Part shown: positions 8,820 to 18,482 of the stretch, one piece after another | How the letters are laid out: each line of letters begins with the position of its first letter | Position numbering within the stretch: the first letter of the stretch is position 1 | Source: Fidelibacterota bacterium SCGC AAA298-D23 | Lineage (GTDB): Bacteria > Fidelibacterota > Marinisomatia > Marinisomatales > Marinisomataceae | Reading direction: 5' to 3' | Assembly: GCA_000402655.1 (NCBI GenBank) | Contig: AQSI01000003.1 | Span: 117,679-177,778, forward strand | Length of the DNA: 60,100 nt | Notes under the pieces: generated by a model | The model's input: only the letters and a program-made list of their open reading frames with translations | The model's database searches: none | What the model was told of the DNA's origin: nothing | Made by a program: the position numbers and the translations under genes

Positions 8820-10725
8820 AAACTATATCAAATTTAAAAAAAGAATAATTTTCGTTCATATATCGATTATGCTTATATGGATAGGATTTGGTTTTAGGCT
8901 TTTTAATATCCAAATAATTAATAAACTTAATAGCCCTCAAGGAATCAAGTTAGAATCTATCAATGGCTTTAGAGGAAATTTTTATGATGTGAATGGTAAT
9001 AATCTCACACAAAATTTAACCTTTTATAGAATTGGGATTCACCCTCAAAAGATTTTAAATAATAATTTATTGAATGATCTTTCTGAATGTACCGGAACTG
9101 ATAAAGAAATTTATTTATCTAAAGTTAGTACTGGTAAAGACTATATTGATCTTGAAAAAAAGATCAATAGAAATTGCGAATATCTTCAAAAAAAATATCC
9201 TAATTCACTAATTATTAAAAAAAGTTATAAAAGATATTATCCAGAGGATAATCTTGTATCTCAAATAGTTGGTTTTACAAATATTGATGATGAAGGGGTT
9301 TCTGGATTAGAATCAAAATATAATAAATTCTTAAAACCAGTAAGTGGTTCGAAGCTGTCAAAGCGAAATGGTTTAGGAGTAAAAATTTCTGACCCAACAT
9401 TACCTTCGCAAGAAGCTAAAAATGGCGCAGATATTACTTTAACAATTAATAAAGAATATCAGGCTGTATTAAGAGATGAACTAATTATTCAGATGGAGAA
9501 GGTAGGAGCTAGTGCATCAATGGGATTAATTTTAAATCCTCAAACTGGGGCAATATTATCTATGGTAAATCTACCAGATTATAATCCTAATTCTCCAAAT
9601 GATTTTGATATTGAATTGCAAAGAAACAAGATTGTTAGTGATTTAATTGAGCCAGGATCTACATTTAAAATAGTAACTATGGCTGCAGCATTAGAAAGCG
9701 ATATATCTTTAACAGATGAGTATAATGTTAAAGGTCCTTATAATTTTCATAATATTAAAATGATTGAAGATTCAGAGCCGCATACTGTTTTGAATGTGAA
9801 AGAGATTCTTGCATTCTCAAGTAATATTGGAACTATTAAAATTGCAGAATATTTAGGAAAAAAAAGTATTTATAATCAAGCTAGAGAGTTTGGATATGGA
9901 ACAAAAACCGGCTTTGATTCTTTTACTGAGCAACCCGGTACATTTAGAGAGCCTTCAAAATGGACTTTATCTTCAATGCATAGTGTTCCAATAGGTTATG
10001 AAATCTCTGCTACTCCATTGCAAATTGCCATGTCATATGCAGCAATTGCTAATGGTGGATTCTTATTAAAGCCATATGTTGTTGAAAGAATCGAGAAATA
10101 TGATGATACAATTATTAAAAATCAAAGAAATACAAAAAAAAGAATTTTATCCCAATCTAACTCTGAAAAATTAGGTTTAATGTTATCTCATACTGTTGAG
10201 AATGGAAGTGCAAAGTCAGCGGCAATTGATGGTTGGAATGTAGCTGGAAAAACTGGTACCTCAAAAAAATTGATTGATGGTCAATATTCTGAAAAGGAAT
10301 TTATTTCAAGTTTTGTAGGATATTTTCCTTTTGAAAATCCACAATTATTATGTTTAATAATAATTGACAGTCCAGACGTTTCAAGAAATTTACATTGGGG
10401 TGGTATTTCAGCTGCTCCCGTATTTAAGTCTGTAATGGATAGAATTATAAATATAGATAAATCGATCACAATTTCAAGATCAAAAAATTTAAGAGTTAAG
10501 AACGAGCCTATTTTGATTCAAAAAAATTATAAAATAAAAATTGAGTATGTAGAAATGCCTAATCTAATTGGTAAAACAGTTCGAGATGCATTTTCAGATT
10601 TAAAAAAAGTAGGAATTAAGCCTCAAATTAGTGGCAGTGGGCTTATTGTTAGTCAAAGTATTGAAGCTGGTACTAAAATAGAAAAAGAATCAATCTGCAT
10701 TTTGAAAGCAGAGCTTAAAGAATAA
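8812..10725 (+). CDS. ftsI: Septal peptidoglycan transpeptidase FtsI/PBP3 with one C-terminal PASTA domain
   Basis: This 637-residue class B penicillin-binding protein cross-links septal peptidoglycan. A membrane anchor lies near residues 13-30, followed by a dimerisation/pedestal domain. The catalytic triad of motifs is present: STFK with Ser283 and Lys286, SSN at 336-338, and KTG at 480-482. Residues from about 575 to the end form a PASTA repeat (MPNLIGKTVRDAF onward), as in SpoVD and PBP2x and unlike enterobacterial FtsI. It overlaps ftsL by 8 bases. The next gene is ftsZ rather than the usual murE. Confidence 0.94.
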   Translation: MTKNYIKFKKRIIFVHISIMLIWIGFGFRLFNIQIINKLNSPQGIKLESINGFRGNFYDVNGNNLTQNLTFYRIGIHPQKILNNNLLNDLSECTGTDKEIYLSKVSTGKDYIDLEKKINRNCEYLQKKYPNSLIIKKSYKRYYPEDNLVSQIVGFTNIDDEGVSGLESKYNKFLKPVSGSKLSKRNGLGVKISDPTLPSQEAKNGADITLTINKEYQAVLRDELIIQMEKVGASASMGLILNPQTGAILSMVNLPDYNPNSPNDFDIELQRNKIVSDLIEPGSTFKIVTMAAALESDISLTDEYNVKGPYNFHNIKMIEDSEPHTVLNVKEILAFSSNIGTIKIAEYLGKKSIYNQAREFGYGTKTGFDSFTEQPGTFREPSKWTLSSMHSVPIGYEISATPLQIAMSYAAIANGGFLLKPYVVERIEKYDDTIIKNQRNTKKRILSQSNSEKLGLMLSHTVENGSAKSAAIDGWNVAGKTGTSKKLIDGQYSEKEFISSFVGYFPFENPQLLCLIIIDSPDVSRNLHWGGISAAPVFKSVMDRIINIDKSITISRSKNLRVKNEPILIQKNYKIKIEYVEMPNLIGKTVRDAFSDLKKVGIKPQISGSGLIVSQSIEAGTKIEKESICILKAELKE

Positions 10726-10735
10726 GGAGATAATT

Positions 10736-11927
10736 ATGTTATTTGAATTCGATGAATTTTCAACACAAAAAGCTAGGATTAAAGTCCTAGGAGTCGGCGG
10801 AGCAGGAGGTAATGCAATAAATCGAATGATCACCTCTGGAATGGAAGGTGTTGAGTTTATTGCTATAAACACAGATGCGCAAGATTTAGATAGTAATCCT
10901 GCTGAAACTAAAATTCAAATTGGAAAAGATTTGACAAAAGGACTAGGAGCTGGAGCAAAACCTGAAATTGGAAGAAAAGCAATTATGCATGATAAGGAAG
11001 CAGTTTCATCAATAGTTGCTGGATCCGACTTAGTTTTTGTTACAGCAGGTATGGGAGGTGGAACAGGAACTGGGGCTGCTCCAGTAGTAGCAAAAATATG
11101 TAAAGAGCTTGGTATATTGACTGTATGTATTGTCACTTTACCATTTAATTTTGAAGGTCCAAAAAAAAATGTCAGCTGCAATGAAAGGAATTGCAACAAT
11201 GAGGAACTTTTGTGACACATTGATTGTAATACCTAATGAAAAATTACTTTCCGTTATTGATTATAATACTACACTTGAAGAAGGATTTGCTGAATCAGAT
11301 TCAGTATTGCTTCAGGCAGCACAAAGTATTTCAGACCTTATTAATAAGCAAGGAAATGTAAATATTGATTTTGCTGATGTTGAAACGGTTATGAGTGGAA
11401 TGGGAGATGCAGTGATGGGAACTGGCACTGCAAGAGGAGAAGAAAGAGCTGTTTTAGCTGCACAGCAGGCAATTTGTAGCCCACTTTTAGATAATCAGTC
11501 AATAAAAGGTGCAAAAGCAGCTTTAGTTAATGTTACAGGAAATAAAAAAATGACAATGCGCGAAGTAGATGCCGCTACCAAGCTGATTTATGAAGAAGCT
11601 GGTCAGGAAGTGCATTTAATTTTTGGATGTGTTGTTGATGAAAATATGGATGATGAATTAAAAGTTACAGTAATTGCTACGGGATTTAATAGAACTCCAA
11701 TTGAAGATGTTGCGTATAAAAAAGAAATTCAAAAAAGTAATTTTAATAAAAATACAAATGACTTAATGGAAAAAGCTAACACAACATTGTATAATCAAAA
11801 AAATGAAGAAAATATAGATAATGAAAATTTTGATGAAGAAAATGATGGTCCAACACTAGTTTTTGATGACTTTGATCAAAGTGCTGATTATGATGTTCCT
11901 GCATATATAAGAAAACAAAACCAATGA
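10736..11927 (+). CDS. ftsZ: Cell division GTPase FtsZ, reading frame interrupted at an A9 run
   Basis: FtsZ polymerises into the division ring. The first frame (10736-11215) carries the nucleotide-binding GVGGAGGNAINRM segment and the tubulin signature GGGTGTG. After 11168 the homologous reading continues one base over, in the frame ending at 11927. Removing one A from the run 11161-11169 gives FEGPKKMSAAMKG and a 396-residue FtsZ of normal length, ending in an acidic linker and the conserved C-terminal peptide DVPAYIRKQ that binds FtsA. As written, frame 1 adds only about 15 unrelated residues before a stop. AGGAG precedes the ATG. The break could be a sequencing error, slippage-corrected expression, or a real mutation. 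It overlaps murD by 4 bases. Confidence 0.9.
11161..11169 (+). other. A9 homopolymer at the ftsZ frameshift
   Basis: Nine consecutive A bases coincide exactly with the switch between the two FtsZ reading frames. Eight would restore one open frame. Runs of this length are typical sites both for base-calling errors and for RNA-polymerase slippage. The downstream frame also has an ATG formed by the last A (11169-11171) that could permit separate initiation of the C-terminal part. Confidence 0.85.
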
Positions 11928-13258
11928 AGTATGAGGGAAAAAATATTGGTATTTTAGGCTTAGGTAAAAGTGGATACTGGTCTGCAAAATTGGCCAAAAG
12001 TTTAAATAATAATGTTTTTGTATCAGATTCAAATGAAAATATTAATCAAATATTTATTGACGATTTAAAAATGTTAGGTGTTGAATTAGAAATTGGTGTT
12101 CATTCAAATCAAATTTTGAAATCTGATATTATAATTAAGTCACCTGGAATCCCTAATAATTCCAAAATCTTGCGTAAAATTAATGCTGAAAGAATTCCGG
12201 TAATAAGCGAAATAGAATTTGCTGGAAATCTTTCGAAATCAAAAAATATTTGTATTACTGGAACAAACGGTAAAACAACAACTGTCTCTCTTCTAACAGA
12301 TATACTTAGCACCCAAAAAAAAGTTCTTAAGTCTGGCAATATTGGTATTCCGTTCTCAAAAATTGTACTTGAAAATAGATTGTATGAAAAAAATGAAATT
12401 GATTTTTGTATTTTAGAATTATCAAGTTTTCAACTTGAACATTGTGAAACTTTAAAAAAAGAAATTTCAGTTATACTGAATATATCTGTTGATCATATGG
12501 ACAGATATAATTCTATTGAAGAATACTTTGAAGCAAAGTTGAATATTTTTAATAATTCAAAGCATTGTTTTTTCAATTATGATGATAAATTTTTAAAAAA
12601 CAAAGTTGATGATAGCTATAAAAATATAATACCTTATTCTATAACGGAAGAAGAAGGAAATTATTTTTATAAAAAAAATAAAATTTTTTCAAATGACCTA
12701 AGTATTTCACTTGATACAAACTCTATATCACTGCAAGGAATTCATAATGTATCAAATATTATTATTGCTTCTGAGATAGCTAGTATGATCGGAGTCAGTA
12801 ATGATAACATTCATAAAGCTATTCGTGAATTTGAGAGCTTAGAACATAGATTTGAACACTTTAATTCATATAAAGGTATTGATTTTATAAATGATTCCAA
12901 ATCAACAAATATTGATTCTGCAATTAAAGCACTTGAATCAATTTCCAAAAAAGTAATTTTAATTCTAGGTGGTATTCCAAAAGAGGATGACTTTAGTGAA
13001 ATCTCTTTGTTTAAAAAGAACATTTTAAAAATTATCGTCTACGGTAAAGCGTCAGACAAAATTTATAATTCACTTTCAAATGAAATTAATGTAGAAAAAA
13101 TTGAACACTTTGAAAACGCGGTTCATAAAGCTATTGATAGTGCTGTTGAAAGTAGTGTCGTTTTGCTTTCTCCTGCATGCGCAAGCTTCGATCAATTTAA
13201 TAATTATGAAGAAAGAGGTAAAAAATTTAAAAATATTATAGAAAGGTATTATGCGTGA
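11924..13258 (+). CDS. murD: UDP-N-acetylmuramoyl-L-alanine--D-glutamate ligase
   Basis: MurD adds D-Glu to UDP-MurNAc-L-Ala in cytoplasmic peptidoglycan precursor synthesis. The 444 residues carry an N-terminal Rossmann-like GILGLGKSG motif, the Mur ligase ATP loop GTNGKTTT near residue 112, ELSSFQLE in the central domain, and a C-terminal domain with FINDSKSTN and LLSPACASFDQF, which is typical of MurD. The start overlaps the ftsZ stop as ATGA, and the end overlaps ftsW. Confidence 0.96.
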   Translation: MKYEGKNIGILGLGKSGYWSAKLAKSLNNNVFVSDSNENINQIFIDDLKMLGVELEIGVHSNQILKSDIIIKSPGIPNNSKILRKINAERIPVISEIEFAGNLSKSKNICITGTNGKTTTVSLLTDILSTQKKVLKSGNIGIPFSKIVLENRLYEKNEIDFCILELSSFQLEHCETLKKEISVILNISVDHMDRYNSIEEYFEAKLNIFNNSKHCFFNYDDKFLKNKVDDSYKNIIPYSITEEEGNYFYKKNKIFSNDLSISLDTNSISLQGIHNVSNIIIASEIASMIGVSNDNIHKAIREFESLEHRFEHFNSYKGIDFINDSKSTNIDSAIKALESISKKVILILGGIPKEDDFSEISLFKKNILKIIVYGKASDKIYNSLSNEINVEKIEHFENAVHKAIDSAVESSVVLLSPACASFDQFNNYEERGKKFKNIIERYYA

Positions 13259-14391
13259 ATATTAAAGAACAAGGTCAGGATAAGGTATTATTTATATCAG
13301 TAATTGCATTGATATCTTTTGGATTGTTCATGCTTTTTAGCGCTAGTTGGGTAAAATCATTAGAAATTACTGGCGGAGAATCAAGAACATATTTTTTGGT
13401 AAGTCAAATGATAAAACTTATTCCAGCCTTTTTTATTTTTGTTTTACTTACAAAAATCAATTATAGAAAATTACAATTTTTGTCTCCTTATTTATTATTT
13501 ATTTCATTTGTTTTATTATTATATACAAAATTTCAAGGCTGTAATGGTGATTCTTGTAGATGGCTATCTATAGGTCCTATTTCATTTCAAACCTCTGATG
13601 TTGCAAGGTTTTCAATGATTATTTTCTTAGCCAGTTACATAGATAATAATTATAAATATATGAAGCAATTTGTTAAGGGTATTTTTTATCCGATGATATC
13701 AATATTACCAATAACTCTAATGATTATAATTCAGCCAGATAACTCAACAACTTTAATTTTATTATTAATTGCTTTCACAATGCTTTTTGTTGGTGGTGCA
13801 TCTTTTATTCAGTTAGCAACAATTGGTGTGTTATCAGTTGGAACTATTGGTATTTTTATTTTGAATGAAAAAAATTATGTATTACGTAGAATTTTAGAAT
13901 TTATTGATTCACCTAGTTCGTCAGCTTCAGTAGGATATCAATCAGAGCAAGCTTTGATTGGCTTAAAACAAGGAGGATTTTCAGGAATGGGCATTGGGGA
14001 AAGCATACAAAAATATTCTTACTTACCAGAAACTCATACAGATTTTATTTTTGCAATTATCGGTGAAGAATTAGGTTTTATTGCTGGTAGTATTTTAATG
14101 CTAGTTTATTATATCATTTTTAATAGAGCTGTACAAATCTCTAAAAAATCAAACGATATTTTTGGAATCATGCTATCAATTGGTTTTGGTTTAAGTATAA
14201 CAATTTATGCATTTATCAATATTGGAGTAGTAATTGGTGTTATTCCTGTTACAGGAGTACCTTTACCATTTATTAGTTATGGAGGCTCATCATTAATTAT
14301 CAACTTAATGATGATTGCTATACTGTTAAATATTAGTAGGGCTCAAAGAAAGCTTAATGTTAAGAAATGGAGATTAAGAGTAAATGCCTAA
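13255..14391 (+). CDS. ftsW: Septal peptidoglycan polymerase FtsW (SEDS family)
   Basis: A 378-residue polytopic membrane protein of the SEDS family, the glycosyltransferase partner of FtsI. About ten hydrophobic segments are visible, with the SEDS signature PVTGVPLPFISYGGSS near the C-terminus and PETHTDFIFAIIGEE before it. It starts with GTG, overlapping the murD TGA. Position between murD and murG supports FtsW over RodA. Confidence 0.94.
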   Translation: MNIKEQGQDKVLFISVIALISFGLFMLFSASWVKSLEITGGESRTYFLVSQMIKLIPAFFIFVLLTKINYRKLQFLSPYLLFISFVLLLYTKFQGCNGDSCRWLSIGPISFQTSDVARFSMIIFLASYIDNNYKYMKQFVKGIFYPMISILPITLMIIIQPDNSTTLILLLIAFTMLFVGGASFIQLATIGVLSVGTIGIFILNEKNYVLRRILEFIDSPSSSASVGYQSEQALIGLKQGGFSGMGIGESIQKYSYLPETHTDFIFAIIGEELGFIAGSILMLVYYIIFNRAVQISKKSNDIFGIMLSIGFGLSITIYAFINIGVVIGVIPVTGVPLPFISYGGSSLIINLMMIAILLNISRAQRKLNVKKWRLRVNA

Positions 14392-15466
14392 AATGAATAT
14401 TCTTTTGTGTGGTGGTGGAACAGGAGGACATTACTATCCGCTTATGGCTATTAAGAATGAACTTAATTTAAAGTCTGATTTTAATTTTTCTTTCATTGGG
14501 GCAAAAAAGGGAATTGAAAGCTCAAAGATAAATAGCGAAAACATGGCCTATAAGCTTATTAAAATTTCAGGTTTAAATAGAAAAGTTTCTTTTAAATCAT
14601 TATTTCAAAATATAATCGTAGGAATGAACGTTATAATTGGATTTTTTAGTGTATTAAAATTTTTTATCAAACAAAAACCTAATTTGGTTATTTCAACCGG
14701 AGGTTACTCATCATTTTTACCATTACAAGTAGCAAGGATGCTTAAAATTCCATTCATTTTACACGAACAAAATTCATATCCAGGAATCGTAACAAAAATA
14801 TTTAGTAAAGATGCAAAAGCAGTTTTTTTAGGATTCAAAAATGCTGAAAAATTTTTAAATAAAACAAATACTATTTTTTCAGGCAATCCAGTTTTTTTAG
14901 ATAAAAGTAAAAGTATGAATATTAATTTAAATAATGAATTAAGGACTTTATTAGTTTTTGGTGGTAGCCAAGGTTCTCAATTTTTAAATGAAAAAATCAA
15001 GATAGCCTTGGAAAATCATAAGCTTGATTTTATGAATGTCATATGGATAGTTGGTAAAAATAATTATGAGTCATTAAAACATTTTGAGAGTGAAAATATA
15101 ATAATTTATGATTATTGCGACTCAATGCCCTTTTTATACGAAAATGTTGACTTAGTACTTTCAAGATCTGGTGCTATGACCATTTCTGAACTAATAAAAT
15201 TTAAAAAACCTTCAATATTAGTTCCTTTTAAATTTTCATCAGAAAATCATCAGCATTTTAATGCAAAATTTCTTCATGATAATTTTTGTTCAAAATTAAT
15301 TGAAGAAGATAACTTTAGTAATGAGACTTTTATATCAACTTTAAGAAATATATCACAAAATGATAGAATTTTAGATTCAATGAAAAGCAATTTTAATAAT
15401 ATTAATATTCCCAATACTTTATCAACTATCTCTAACTTTATTTTGGAAAAAAAATATGCTTTATAG
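14384..15466 (+). CDS. murG: UDP-GlcNAc:lipid I N-acetylglucosaminyltransferase
   Basis: MurG makes lipid II on the inner face of the cytoplasmic membrane. The 360-residue GT-B protein shows the glycine-rich N-terminal GGGTGGHYYPL, the acceptor-side HEQNSYPG, and the donor-domain GGSQGSQFLN. Normal family length. It overlaps ftsW by 8 bases and murC by 11 bases, in the canonical order. Confidence 0.95.
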   Translation: MPKMNILLCGGGTGGHYYPLMAIKNELNLKSDFNFSFIGAKKGIESSKINSENMAYKLIKISGLNRKVSFKSLFQNIIVGMNVIIGFFSVLKFFIKQKPNLVISTGGYSSFLPLQVARMLKIPFILHEQNSYPGIVTKIFSKDAKAVFLGFKNAEKFLNKTNTIFSGNPVFLDKSKSMNINLNNELRTLLVFGGSQGSQFLNEKIKIALENHKLDFMNVIWIVGKNNYESLKHFESENIIIYDYCDSMPFLYENVDLVLSRSGAMTISELIKFKKPSILVPFKFSSENHQHFNAKFLHDNFCSKLIEEDNFSNETFISTLRNISQNDRILDSMKSNFNNINIPNTLSTISNFILEKKYAL

Positions 15467-16823
15467 TGTAAAAAAAGTACATCTGATTGGAATAGGTGGA
15501 ATAGGAATGAGCGGAATTGCAGAGCTTCTTAAAAATAAAGAGTTTTTGGTTTCAGGTTCTGATATTGTCGATTCACCAATTGTTCAAAGATTAATTAATT
15601 TAGGAATAAATGTATCTATTGGTCACAGTAAAGAAAATATATCAGATGCTCAATTGGTGATATATTCAGACGCTATCCCCAAAAATAATGTAGAGTTAAT
15701 CGAGGCATATTCAAAAGACATATTAGTTTATTCAAGAGCAAAAATGATTTCTGAAATTGCTAAGTTAAATAACTCCACAGTTGCAATTGCTGGAACGCAC
15801 GGAAAAACAACTACAACATCAATGGTTGGTACTATTTTAAAATCAATGAATTTAGATCCTACAATTATTGTTGGCGGAGTTATTAAGTCACTGGAGTCTA
15901 ACTCAATTTTAGGTGCAGGAGATACATTAGTTGTTGAAGCTGACGAGTATAACAAAAGCTTACTGCATTTAAGTCCTACCATTGCAGTAATAAATAATAT
16001 TGATTTTGAACATATTGAATGCTACAAAGATATTGACGATTTAAAAGATACTTTCCTTCAATTTGCAAATTCTGTTCCTTTCTATGGAACTGTATGTGTA
16101 TGTAAAGATTCCAAAAATGTTGAATCAATAATACCAAAAATTGATAAACGTTTAGTAACATATGGTATAGAAAATCAGAATGTTGATATCAATGCAGAAA
16201 ATTTAAATCAGAAAGATGGAAGTACTTCATTTGATTTAATAGTTAAAAATCAAAAATTTTTGGTAAATCTATTAGTACCAGGCAAATACAACGTTTATAA
16301 TGCTCTCGCAGCTATCTCAGTTTGTGAAACAATGGGAATTGATATTGAAAGTGCGTGCAAAGCACTTGGTGGTTTTAGTGGTGTTAAGAGAAGGTTTGAT
16401 ATTAAAGCAAATAAAGATATAATGATTGTTGATGACTACGCACATCATCCAGTCGAAGTTCAAAATGTGATAGAAGCTGTAAAAAACAATTGGAAAAATA
16501 ATTTAAATGTAATATTTCAACCACATCTTTTTTCGAGAACAAAAGAATTTTATAAGGATTTTGCAAAAGCTTTGATGAATGCAGACAATGTTATGATTAC
16601 TGATATTTTTGCATCAAGAGAAAAAGATGACCATTCAATAAATTCAAATTTGATTATTGATGAAATGTTAAAATTAAATCACAAGAATGTTTCATATGTT
16701 TCTTCTGAAGAGATAGTTAAAAAAGTAAAGTCAATTGGGGTTAAGGGAGATATTTTTTTGACAATGGGCGCTGGGAATATTTGGAGATATGCTGAAGAGT
16801 TAGGAAAACATTACAATGATTGA
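15456..16823 (+). CDS. murC: UDP-N-acetylmuramate--L-alanine ligase
   Basis: MurC joins L-Ala to UDP-MurNAc, the first amino-acid addition. The 455-residue protein has N-terminal GIGGIGMSGIAELL, ATP loop GTHGKTTTTS near residue 113, EADEYNKSLL in the central domain and DDYAHHPVEV in the C-terminal domain, all MurC-specific. Full length. It overlaps murG and murB. Confidence 0.96.
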   Translation: MLYSVKKVHLIGIGGIGMSGIAELLKNKEFLVSGSDIVDSPIVQRLINLGINVSIGHSKENISDAQLVIYSDAIPKNNVELIEAYSKDILVYSRAKMISEIAKLNNSTVAIAGTHGKTTTTSMVGTILKSMNLDPTIIVGGVIKSLESNSILGAGDTLVVEADEYNKSLLHLSPTIAVINNIDFEHIECYKDIDDLKDTFLQFANSVPFYGTVCVCKDSKNVESIIPKIDKRLVTYGIENQNVDINAENLNQKDGSTSFDLIVKNQKFLVNLLVPGKYNVYNALAAISVCETMGIDIESACKALGGFSGVKRRFDIKANKDIMIVDDYAHHPVEVQNVIEAVKNNWKNNLNVIFQPHLFSRTKEFYKDFAKALMNADNVMITDIFASREKDDHSINSNLIIDEMLKLNHKNVSYVSSEEIVKKVKSIGVKGDIFLTMGAGNIWRYAEELGKHYND

Positions 16824-17745
16824 AAATATTATGAAGGAATTAAATAGCGAGACATCATCATTATGTTTAATGAATGAGTCTCTTAAAAAACATACAACGT
16901 ATGGAATAGGTGGTCCAGCAGATTTGATGATTTTCCCTAAAAGCAAGCAGGATTTAATTAAAGTAATTGAAATAATTAACGAAAATAAACTTCAATTAAC
17001 TATTCTTGGTTCTGGTTCAAATGTTCTTGTAAGCGATAAGGGAATTAGAGGAGCAGTGATTTCACTAAAAAATTCGTTAAAACAAATCAAGGTTTCGAAT
17101 AATATTTTATATGCTGAATGTGGTACTATGCTAGGAAAAATTGTTAGGCATGCAGTAAAAAATAATTTAATTGGATTAGAAAATTTGAATGGAGTTCCAG
17201 GAACATTAGGTGGAGCCTTAATTATGAACGCAGGTGCTTGGGGAGGAGAGATTTCAGAAAATCTTATTCATGTTGAGCTGATAAATTCAAAAAATGAAAT
17301 AAAAAAAATTCCTAAAAAAGATTTGAATTTTTCTTACAGAAAATCATCATTTCAAAAAGATGATATATTATTATCAGCAAAATTTGATCTTAAAAAAGCT
17401 GATGAAAATATTATTCATGAAAACTTTATTAAAGCTCAATCAGGTAGAAAAAATACACAGCCATTAAGTCAAAGATCAGCTGGAAGTTTGTTTAAAAATC
17501 CTGAAAATAATTCTGCTGGAAAGCTTTTGGATGAAGCAGGTTTGAAAGGTTTTAGTATTGGAGATGCAGTGATATCTGATAAACATGCTAATTTTTTTAT
17601 TAATAATGGAAAAGCTTCATCTAATGACATGATACGTTTAATAAAAAAAGCTCATGGAGAAGTTCTGGAAAGATTTAAAATAAATCTTTCTCTCGAGGTA
17701 AAATTAATAGGCTTTAATGAAGATGAAATTGAGGGTTTATGTTAA
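16816..17745 (+). CDS. murB: UDP-N-acetylenolpyruvoylglucosamine reductase
   Basis: MurB reduces UDP-GlcNAc-enolpyruvate to UDP-MurNAc using FAD and NADPH. The 309 residues contain the FAD-binding LGSGSNVLVSD and MNAGAWGGEI stretches, the catalytic serine region RSAGSLFKNP, and a terminal LSLEVKLIG with the conserved Glu. The length fits the shorter (type II) MurB class. It sits between murC and ftsQ with 7-8 base overlaps. No ddl gene follows, although ddl often lies here. Confidence 0.95.
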   Translation: MIENIMKELNSETSSLCLMNESLKKHTTYGIGGPADLMIFPKSKQDLIKVIEIINENKLQLTILGSGSNVLVSDKGIRGAVISLKNSLKQIKVSNNILYAECGTMLGKIVRHAVKNNLIGLENLNGVPGTLGGALIMNAGAWGGEISENLIHVELINSKNEIKKIPKKDLNFSYRKSSFQKDDILLSAKFDLKKADENIIHENFIKAQSGRKNTQPLSQRSAGSLFKNPENNSAGKLLDEAGLKGFSIGDAVISDKHANFFINNGKASSNDMIRLIKKAHGEVLERFKINLSLEVKLIGFNEDEIEGLC

Positions 17746-18482
17746 ATCAATTTCACAATTCAATTATAGGTTTATTATTATTTTTAGTATCAGTGTTACT
17801 ACTTTTCACATTATCGTTGAATTGGGCAAACTTCAAAAATTTATACAAAATTGAAGAAATTAATATTTATGGAACCACTTTTTTTGATCAATCAATAATC
17901 AAGGAGAAAAGTGATATATTGAAATCTTATAGTATTTTTGAAAAAGAATTAAAAAGTTATAAAAATGAAATACTTCAACTTGACCACATTATTGATTGTA
18001 AAATTTCAAGAAGATTTCCATCAATAGTTGATATAACAATATATGAAAGAGAGCCTATAGCATTAATAAATAGTAATGAATTAATTATTCTAGACTCAAA
18101 AGGTATATGTTTACCAGTTGAATACTGCGATCTATCTTTGCCCATATTAAGTAATTTTAAATCAAACCCTGAATTGTATCCTAAAGGGTCCAAAACTATA
18201 TCAACAAATGTGTTAATTTCAATTTCAATAATAAAATACACAAAAGATAACTTCTCAATGATTTATGATAATATATCTGAATTTGTATTTAATGAAGAAA
18301 GTGAATATGAAATTATATTAAAAAATGGGAAGACTAGAATACTTTTAGGATCTCAAAAACTTGAGGAAAAAATGAAATATTTAAATTCATTTCAGGAAGC
18401 ATTACAAGAAGAAAAATTTTTAACAGATTTTAAATACATTGATTTAAGATACAACAATCAGGTAATTGTAAAAGAAACATAA
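17739..18482 (+). CDS. ftsQ: Cell division protein FtsQ/DivIB (POTRA domain)
   Basis: A 247-residue bitopic protein with a short cytoplasmic tail, a membrane helix at about residues 8-28 and a periplasmic POTRA-like region (about 38-105, containing IEEINIYGTTFFD and RRFPSIVDITIYEREPIALI). FtsQ recruits FtsL/FtsB to the septum. Conservation is low, as usual; domain order and position between murB and ftsA decide the call. It abuts ftsA by one shared base. Confidence 0.88.
   Translation: MLNQFHNSIIGLLLFLVSVLLLFTLSLNWANFKNLYKIEEINIYGTTFFDQSIIKEKSDILKSYSIFEKELKSYKNEILQLDHIIDCKISRRFPSIVDITIYEREPIALINSNELIILDSKGICLPVEYCDLSLPILSNFKSNPELYPKGSKTISTNVLISISIIKYTKDNFSMIYDNISEFVFNEESEYEIILKNGKTRILLGSQKLEEKMKYLNSFQEALQEEKFLTDFKYIDLRYNNQVIVKET

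Noticed and set aside
11130..11927. C-terminal FtsZ frame as a separate gene starting at 11130
   Set aside because: The first 13 residues of that frame overlap coding of the other frame and match nothing in FtsZ; homology begins at the A9 run. A frameshift explains it better, although initiation at 11169 remains possible.
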